NCBI RefSeq assembly: GCF_000183745.1 | Contig: NC_014761.1 | Location: 1,860,001 to 1,924,000 of the forward strand | DNA from: Oceanithermus profundus DSM 14977 | GTDB lineage: Bacteria > Deinococcota > Deinococci > Deinococcales > Marinithermaceae | Length of the DNA stretch: 64,000 bases | Reading direction: 5' to 3' | Shown: piece after piece, positions 56,872 through 64,000 of the stretch | Layout: each line of letters begins with the position of its first letter | Position numbering within the stretch: position 1 is the first letter of the stretch | Made by a program: the position numbers and the translations under genes | The notes under the pieces: model-generated | Seen by the model: the letters and a program-made list of their open reading frames with translations, nothing else | Database searches by the model: none | What the model was told of the DNA's origin: nothing

Positions 56872-56960
56872 CAGACTTGAGTGTAATCATATCATATCCG
56901 AGCCGCCCCTTCTTTTTGGACTCCTCATGCCCGGAAGGTGTAGGCTTGAACCGAGCCAAG

Positions 56961-58853
<1,893 letters not shown>

Positions 58854-58879
58854 ACCCGCTTTCGTTCTAAACTAGGGGC

Positions 58880-59212
58880 GTGGCCGAAACCCTCTTCGGC
58901 GAAACCGCGCTCGGCCTCGTCGGCTGCCCCTCCCCGGGGCGGCGATGGACCGGCCGGCCTCGCCATGGCCGCCGCCCACCCGGCAGGCCTCGCGGTCGCG
59001 ACGGCGCTAGGGCTGGATCGCGATCGTTTTTGGCGTCGCTCGAGGCCGTGGCCTTCGTTTTCTGAGGTGAACGGTATGGAGCCCTCCGCCCGGCAAACCC
59101 TCCTTCCCGCGCTCACGGTCGCGGGACCGACCTTTTTCTTCGCACCCCGCAAGCGCACTCGCTACGGTGGCGGTGGGCGGGCCCGCGCTCGACGGCTGGC
59201 TCTATGGATAGG
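58880..59212 (+). pseudogene. decayed gene spread over three frames
   Basis: A leaderless-type start (TAAACT, 6 nt, GTG at 58880) opens a frame reading AETLFGETALGLVGCPSPG. It then degenerates, while the next frame continues GDGPAGLAMAAAHPAGLAVA to LGLDRDRFW. The first frame resumes with ASLEAVAFVF and stops, and a third ends ALATVAVGGPALDGWLYG then TAG at 59212. The pieces join in order with no gap in sense, so several indels broke one gene of about 110 codons or a shortened longer one. I do not recognise the family. The promoter-like element is still intact. Confidence 0.5.
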
Positions 59213-59878
59213 GGCCGTATAAAACCTCGTACGAAGGCGGTTTTGATCTTGCTCGGCGCGGTCGCGCTGGTCTGGCTAGTGGCCGGAGCCGTCTACCTGG
59301 CCCTGCCCGACACCGTGCCCGCCCACCTGAACGCCGCGGGCCAGGTGGATCGCTGGGGGTCCAAACCGGAGGCGCTGGCCCTGCCCTTGATCTTCACCTT
59401 CGTGGTCCTCGCGACCCTGCCGATCCTGCTCGCCGCCCCCATCGAGTGGAGCGGGGCGACGGTCCGCGGCCTTGCCGTCTTCGCCGCGGTGGGGGCCCTG
59501 TTCGCCTTGCTGCAGCCGCTGGGCCTCTACCTGACCGGCGGCGACGGCCCCGCCTTCGCCCGCCTGCTCGACGGTGGCATCGGACTGCTCGTCGTGGCCA
59601 TCGGGCTCGGCCTGCCCGCGCTGACCCGCACCGCCCCGCCGCAACCCATCTGTGGCCTTCCCAGCTCGGCGCCCGTGCCCGACCTGGAAACCCGGGTGAA
59701 GGGGGCGCGCATCAGCGGCCGCGCCATCGCCGTGCACGGCGGCGTCGTGGTTCTGCTCGCGCTGCTTGGCGCGCCGCCCGCCTGGATCACCGCCTACCTG
59801 GTGGGCGGCTTGGTCGTTCTGGGCGTTTTTCTCTGCGTCTACCTCAAACGTACCCTGGAGCCGCGCCCGCCTCGCTAG
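59204..59878 (+). CDS. DUF1648-domain membrane protein
   Basis: The 224-aa protein has about six hydrophobic spans. Just after the first comes the DUF1648 signature LPDTVPAHLNAAGQVDRWGSK (about 30-50), seen in SdpI-like immunity and sensor proteins and in uncharacterised proteins. Its role is unknown. The TAG stop shares CTAG with the convergent SIS gene. Confidence 0.75.
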   Translation: MDRGRIKPRTKAVLILLGAVALVWLVAGAVYLALPDTVPAHLNAAGQVDRWGSKPEALALPLIFTFVVLATLPILLAAPIEWSGATVRGLAVFAAVGALFALLQPLGLYLTGGDGPAFARLLDGGIGLLVVAIGLGLPALTRTAPPQPICGLPSSAPVPDLETRVKGARISGRAIAVHGGVVVLLALLGAPPAWITAYLVGGLVVLGVFLCVYLKRTLEPRPPR

Positions 59879-60897
59879 CGCGTGTGCGTGACCTTCTTCA
59901 GGTTGCGCGGGCGGTCGGGGTCGAAGCCGCGGGCGCGGGCCAGGGCGTCCGCGAAGGGGTAGAAGGCCTGGACCGCAAGCACGCTGTCAAGGACGGGGTG
60001 GAAACGGCCCGGCAGCGGCAGCGGCGCATCCGCCAGCGCCAGCGCCTCGGGCTCGCTCGCGGCCACGGCCAGCTCGGCCCCCTTGGCCTTCAACCCGCCC
60101 AGGAGCTCGAGCAGCTGCGGGTAGGGCCGGTCGTAGGGGGCGAGCGCCAGGATGGGGTAGCCGGGCCCCACGATGGCCACCGGCCCGTGCAGCAGCTCGG
60201 CGGCGGAGAAGGCCTCGGCGTGCAGCGCGCTCGTCTCCTTGAGCTTTAGGGCCACCTCCTGGCCGGCGGCGAAGGCGTAGCCCCGGCCGATCACGTAGGC
60301 GTCGGTCGCGGGGGCGAAGAGCTCGAGCCCCGTGCTCCAGTCGCTCCCGGCCGCCGCGGCCATGCGCTCGGGGAGCTGCGGCAGCGCCTCCTCCAGGTCG
60401 GCGGCCTCCTCGACCGCGCCCACCAGCTGCGCCAGCCCCGCAATCATGGTCAGGTAGCTCTTGGTCGCGGCCACGCTTTTCTCCTCGCCCGCGTGCAGCG
60501 GCAGCACCACCTCGGCCGCCCGCGCCAGCGGCGAGTCCTCGACGTTGACCAGGGCCACGGTCAGGGCGCCGGAGGCGCGGGCCGCCGCGAGCGAGGCCAC
60601 CAGGTCCTCGCTCGCCCCCGACTGACTAAGGGCCACCGCCAGCGCCCCGCGCAGATTGGGCCGGGCGCCGTAGACCGTGACCACCGAGGGCGCGGCGCTC
60701 GCAGTGACCCAGCCCAAACGCACCTCGAAGAGGTACTTGCCGAAGAGCGCGGCGTGGTCGGAGCTGCCTCGCGCGATCGTCTGCACCAAGGCCGGCGGGC
60801 GCCGGCGCAGGAACCGCGCCAGCGAACGCACCTCGGCGGCGTTCTCGGCGAGCAGCCGCTCGACCGCCGCCGGGGCCTCGAGCGCCTCGGCGAACAT
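59875..60897 (-). CDS. SIS-domain sugar isomerase (GlmS isomerase-like, no glutaminase domain)
   Basis: The 340-aa protein has two SIS domains (about 25-160 and 190-330). The first has ARGSSDHAALFGKYLFE and LSQSGASEDLV. The second has IGRGYAFAAGQEVALKLKETSALHAEAFSAAELLHGP, as in the isomerase half of GlmS. Without a glutaminase domain it is more likely an amino-sugar deaminase/isomerase (AgaS or NagB-II type). That fits nagA directly upstream, 4 nt away. The ATG at 60897 is preferred to the frame extending into nagA. Confidence 0.88.
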   Translation of the reverse strand: MFAEALEAPAAVERLLAENAAEVRSLARFLRRRPPALVQTIARGSSDHAALFGKYLFEVRLGWVTASAAPSVVTVYGARPNLRGALAVALSQSGASEDLVASLAAARASGALTVALVNVEDSPLARAAEVVLPLHAGEEKSVAATKSYLTMIAGLAQLVGAVEEAADLEEALPQLPERMAAAAGSDWSTGLELFAPATDAYVIGRGYAFAAGQEVALKLKETSALHAEAFSAAELLHGPVAIVGPGYPILALAPYDRPYPQLLELLGGLKAKGAELAVAASEPEALALADAPLPLPGRFHPVLDSVLAVQAFYPFADALARARGFDPDRPRNLKKVTHTR

Positions 60898-60901
60898 GCG
60901 G

Positions 60902-61996
60902 CTAGGCGCGGACGAAGACGCGTCTTCCACCGACGTACACCTCCTCCACCTGCAGATCGCCGTCGAGCACCACCAGGTCGGCCTGCACCCCGGCCTGGAT
61001 GCGCCCCAGGTCGGCCCAGCCCATGTAGCGCGCGGGCAGGCCGCTGAGGCGGCGCACCGCCTCGGCCAGGTCGAGCCCCCAATCCACCAGGTTGCGCAGC
61101 GCCCGGTCCATGGTCAGGGCGCTCCCCGCCAGGGTGCCGTCTTCCAGGAAGACCCCGTTTCCCCGCCGGTGCACCGTGTAGCGGCCCAACCGGTAGGGGC
61201 CTTCGGGCATGCCCGCGGCCGCGACCGCGTCGGTGACCACGTAGAGGTTGGGCACCGCCCGCATCGCCGCGCGCACCGCCACCGGGTCCACGTGCAGCCC
61301 GTCGGCGATGACCTCGGCCCAGGTGCCGCGGGCGAAGGCCGCGCCCACCACCCCGGGGTTGCGGTGGTGCAGGGGGCTCATGGCGTTGTAGAGGTGGGTG
61401 AACCCCTTGGCGCCGGCCTCGAGCGCGCGCAACGCCTCCTCCGCCGTGGCCGCGGTGTGGCCGATCTGGGGCCGCACCCCGTGGGCGCGCAGGAAACGAA
61501 CGAAGTCGAGCGCCCCCGGCCGCTCCGGCGCCAGGGTGACCACTTGGAGGCTGGCGTGCGCCATCAACCGGCGCACCTCCTCGGGATCGGGGTCGCGGGC
61601 GTAGGGGGGCTGGGCTCCGAGCTTGTCGGGGCTGATGAAGGGCCCCTCGAGGTGCACCCCCATCACCCGCGCCTCATCCGGACCGGGGTTTTCCATGACG
61701 GCGTGGATGCCGTCCAGCGCCCGGGTCAGGTCTTCTTCGGGGGCGGTCACCGTGGCCAGCAGCATGCGGGTGGTGCCGTGAGCGGCGTGGAAGCGCGCCG
61801 CGGTGCGCGCCGCCGCCTCGCCGGCCATGGCGTCGCCGCCGGCGCCGCCGTGGACGTGCAGGTCGATGAAGCCCGGCACCACGTAGCGGGCCGGGGCACG
61901 GTCGGGAACGAAGCGCGCGACCTTGTCCTCCTCCAGCTCGAGCCGCCCCTCGACCCAGCCCGCGGGCAGGAGCACCCGGCCGCTGACCGCGCTCAC
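60902..61996 (-). CDS. nagA: N-acetylglucosamine-6-phosphate deacetylase
   Basis: The 364-aa amidohydrolase converts GlcNAc-6-phosphate to glucosamine-6-phosphate plus acetate. Motifs: [13 protein letters not shown] (His47, His49), VHLEGPF (metal Glu), [25 protein letters not shown] and VTDAVAAAG (catalytic Asp). The GTG at 61996, behind GGAGGCG, overlaps the stop of the upstream FAD gene by 4 nt (GTGA). The longer frame is a shadow of that gene. With the SIS protein it forms a two-step route from GlcNAc-6-P to fructose-6-P. Confidence 0.93.
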   Translation of the reverse strand: MSAVSGRVLLPAGWVEGRLELEEDKVARFVPDRAPARYVVPGFIDLHVHGGAGGDAMAGEAAARTAARFHAAHGTTRMLLATVTAPEEDLTRALDGIHAVMENPGPDEARVMGVHLEGPFISPDKLGAQPPYARDPDPEEVRRLMAHASLQVVTLAPERPGALDFVRFLRAHGVRPQIGHTAATAEEALRALEAGAKGFTHLYNAMSPLHHRNPGVVGAAFARGTWAEVIADGLHVDPVAVRAAMRAVPNLYVVTDAVAAAGMPEGPYRLGRYTVHRRGNGVFLEDGTLAGSALTMDRALRNLVDWGLDLAEAVRRLSGLPARYMGWADLGRIQAGVQADLVVLDGDLQVEEVYVGGRRVFVRA

Positions 61997-62649
61997 GCCC
62001 CGCCTCCGTCGAGCGCCTGCGCCAGCTTCGCGAAGGCGGGCGGCAGCGGCGGGCGGCCGCCCCCGTCGGCCCAGGCGAAGCGATCGTCGCGCAGGGGACC
62101 GCCCTGGCCCACGCCCATGCCCTCGGGAAAGAGGGGGGTGTAGTCGATGCCCGGCTCCAGCTCGAGCTCGGCGGACCAGCCCGCGCGCTCCAGCTCGCGC
62201 GGGTGCCCCCAGTGGAAGGCCAGGCGGTCGCCCTCCGCCTCCCAGACGAAGCGCGGGCGTAGCTCTCCCGTGCGCTCGTAGCGCCACAAGGCCGCGGCGC
62301 GCGCGGGGCGCAGCCGCAGCACCACCTCGAGCGCCCGCCCCAGCACGCCGAAGCTGCCCACGAAGGGGCGCACCAGGTCGTAACCCTGAACGTTCTTGAC
62401 CACCCGCCCCCCGGCGACGATCCGCTGCCCCGACGGGGTCTCGAAGGTCAGGCCCAGCACGTCCGCGGGAAAGAAGAAGGTCTGCGCGAAGCCGCCGCGC
62501 TCGACCAACCCGCCCACGCCGCCGGGAAGCTCGACGGGCGGAAAGGGCGGGAAGAGCCTTTCGGGCAGGGCCGCGTACACCTCGAGCAACGGGGTCTCGC
62601 CGCTGGCGACCAGGTACTGGTCCTCTTGGTTGAGCTCGAGCACCGGCAT
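61993..62649 (-). CDS. short FAD-binding protein, GlcE (glycolate oxidase subunit)-like
   Basis: The 218-aa protein retains the FAD-binding PCMH hallmarks: [13 protein letters not shown] and [25 protein letters not shown], as in GlcE. GlcE is usually about 350 aa, so this is a shortened form lacking most of the N-terminal FAD lobe and the C-terminus. The catalytic partners glcD and glcF are not in the window. TAAGCT lies 6 nt before the ATG. It heads the nagA-SIS transcript. Confidence 0.75.
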   Translation of the reverse strand: MPVLELNQEDQYLVASGETPLLEVYAALPERLFPPFPPVELPGGVGGLVERGGFAQTFFFPADVLGLTFETPSGQRIVAGGRVVKNVQGYDLVRPFVGSFGVLGRALEVVLRLRPARAAALWRYERTGELRPRFVWEAEGDRLAFHWGHPRELERAGWSAELELEPGIDYTPLFPEGMGVGQGGPLRDDRFAWADGGGRPPLPPAFAKLAQALDGGGA

Positions 62650-62690
62650 GTTCTCAGCTTACTCCAAGCCCGGAACCCTGTTTTGGTACG

Positions 62691-64000
62691 CTAACGGTTC
62701 GGTATTGGTTCGCCCGCGCCCCAGAGCGCGCAGCGCGCCGCCCAGTCGTCGGCACGCCAGCCCCAACGCGCGTCGAACCCAAGCAGCCAGCCGCTCCCCA
62801 GCCGCGGCGCCGGCGCCCAACCCGCCCGCGGCGCCTCGCCCCACGCGAACGCCGTCCAGGCCTGCTGAACCGCCCGGACGAGCCCGCCGCTTTGCTCCTG
62901 GACGTCCGTGGACGCGAAGAAGGCCCAGAACGGCCAGACGCCGCGGGTGCCGAAGACGAAGGGCAGCTCCATCCCGTGCATGCTGCCCAGCTCGGGCCAC
63001 AGCGGGCTCGCGTACGCGAACCGGTAGCCAAACACCGGGGCGTGGCGGGCGGCGAGCCGCCCCGCGCGGTAGGTGGGGCAGATCAGGATCCGCTCGCCCA
63101 TGTAGGCGTAGTAGGCGTCGAGCGCGCGGTCGAAGCGCGCGCGGTAGTGCCGGATCACCGCGTCGGCGCGGCCCCCTTCCTTTTCGCGGACGAGGGCTTC
63201 CACCCCCGCCCAGGTCGACTTGGCGGGGTCTTCGGGCGCGGTCACGTCGAGCCGGTACTCGTCCTCGGTCGCGCCCACGAAGAGCGGCACCGCCGCGGCA
63301 CGCCCCGCGGCCAGGGCCCGCTCCGGAGGCTCTTCGAGCACGTAGCCATCGAGTACGGGCTTGAAGGGTACCTTCTCGAAGTCGGTCTCCGAGGGCACCA
63401 GGGCCACCAACCGCTCGGCCGGCAGGGCGCGCCAGCAGGCCAGGTCGCCCGGGTCGCAGCCCACGGCGCGCGCGAAGTCGCGGGCGTGGGCGTAGGCCTC
63501 CTGGGGGGTGTAGACGAAGTTGCAGCCGCCCGACTCGAGCACCGCCCGGTCGAAGGCCCCGCGCGCGAGGGGACTGGCCAGCAACGTACAGATCGACATC
63601 GCCCCCGCCGACTCACCGAAGGCGGTCACGTTCTGCGGGTCGCCCCCGAAGCCCGCGATCTGCCGCCGCACCCAGGCGAAGGCGGCGATCTGGTCGAGCA
63701 GGCCGTAGTTGCCGGTGCTGCCGTGGGGGTCCTCCGCGGCCAGGGACGGCAGCGCCAGGAAGCCGAACGGGCCCAGCCGGTAGTTGAAGGTCACCACGAC
63801 GACGCCGCGCCGCGCCAGCCGCGCGCCGTCGTAGATGGGCTCGGAACCGCTGCCGCCGGTGTAGCTGCCGCCGTGCACGAAGACCATCACCGGCCAGCCC
63901 CCCGGGGGCGGGTCCTCCGCGGGAACCCAGACGTTGAGGTTCAGGCAGTCCTCGTCCGCCGGCGGCAGGTAGCGGCCGGCGAGCCGGCCGAGCCGGACGG
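62691..64000 (-). CDS. type-B carboxylesterase (partial at 5' end)
   Basis: The C-terminal 435 residues of an alpha/beta-hydrolase of the carboxylesterase type-B/p-nitrobenzyl-esterase family are visible. The [11 protein letters not shown] motif appears near the window edge (about 63935-63965). The oxyanion loop is [13 protein letters not shown], the nucleophile elbow is FGESAGAMS and the probable catalytic His is in [11 protein letters not shown]. The start codon lies beyond 64000. It is probably secreted or cytosolic, depending on the missing N-terminus. It hydrolyses carboxylic esters of unspecified substrate. Confidence 0.9.
   Translation of the reverse strand, partial: VRLGRLAGRYLPPADEDCLNLNVWVPAEDPPPGGWPVMVFVHGGSYTGGSGSEPIYDGARLARRGVVVVTFNYRLGPFGFLALPSLAAEDPHGSTGNYGLLDQIAAFAWVRRQIAGFGGDPQNVTAFGESAGAMSICTLLASPLARGAFDRAVLESGGCNFVYTPQEAYAHARDFARAVGCDPGDLACWRALPAERLVALVPSETDFEKVPFKPVLDGYVLEEPPERALAAGRAAAVPLFVGATEDEYRLDVTAPEDPAKSTWAGVEALVREKEGGRADAVIRHYRARFDRALDAYYAYMGERILICPTYRAGRLAARHAPVFGYRFAYASPLWPELGSMHGMELPFVFGTRGVWPFWAFFASTDVQEQSGGLVRAVQQAWTAFAWGEAPRAGWAPAPRLGSGWLLGFDARWGWRADDWAARCALWGAGEPIPNR

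Noticed and set aside
56813-56960. CIRCE or full HspR (HAIR) operator upstream of dnaK
   Set aside because: Only one CTTGAGT half-site is present. No TTAGCACTC/GAGTGCTAA repeat and no second half at the right spacing.

Overview
The window is about 64 kb of high-GC (roughly 70 %) bacterial chromosome, almost wall-to-wall genes, and most likely comes from the Thermaceae (Thermales, phylum Deinococcota), close to Oceanithermus or Marinithermus. Reasons: the order dnaK-grpE-dnaJ-dafA with a DnaJ that lacks the zinc-finger region (the Thermus arrangement), a TRAP solute receptor of the Thermus lactate type, and start codons placed directly behind -10 hexamers (leaderless mRNAs, known to be common in this phylum). 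Genus assignment is inference. There is no prophage, CRISPR array, insertion sequence or rRNA operon.

Layout. 1-6.7 kb: end of a sensor-kinase gene, trmJ, pepA, a DUF1385 protein, mnmA, a lytic transglycosylase and tRNA-Gln. 6.7-11 kb: a degenerate receiver protein, a class A PBP, a Fur-family regulator with its probable operator, an FtsB-like protein and a small acidic protein. 11-15.4 kb: dnaE, flanked on both sides by repeat-rich spacers, then a frameshifted membrane-protein gene. 15.4-20.7 kb: a methyltransferase, a phnDCE-type ABC transporter with an unusually long permease, and an SPFH/prohibitin protein. 20.8-28.9 kb: a lipoprotein plus lipoprotein-subtilase pair, a PASTA protein with a kinase-like N-terminus, DsrE-like and LOG proteins, rnhB and a DUF4384 lipoprotein. 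29-34.3 kb: a TRAP transporter whose receptor is convergent with its permeases, an MFS carrier and a universal stress protein. 34.3-41.8 kb: folate genes folP-folB-folK-folC interrupted by a P-type H+-ATPase, a second Fur-family regulator, hemC and a small secreted protein. 41.9-50.4 kb: a beta-propeller lipoprotein, a UbiD-type decarboxylase, a dipeptide-type ABC system and an amidohydrolase. 50.4-64 kb: a Na+/H+ antiporter, tRNA-Phe and tRNA-Asp, a HAD hydrolase and CMD pair, the dnaK chaperone operon divergent from ftsH, a decayed gene, a DUF1648 protein, an amino-sugar pair (SIS isomerase, nagA), a GlcE-like FAD protein and a carboxylesterase entering from the right edge.

The most interesting signals are non-coding. 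(1) Arrays of degenerate heptamers kept in strict 7-bp register begin within a few bases of stop codons (after the 10230-10511 gene, dnaE and dppC), and a G-rich heptamer array forms an inverted repeat that supplies the last codons and stop of grpE. (2) At least 23 start codons lie 6-9 nt behind a TANNNT hexamer. (3) Four convergent gene pairs overlap by exactly the palindrome CTAG, which is the TAG stop of both genes. (4) A short palindrome, CCCGGATCAWGTCCGGG, flanks dnaE in inverted orientation. I see no obvious new defence or mobile system. The heptamer family is the best candidate for something undescribed in this lineage.
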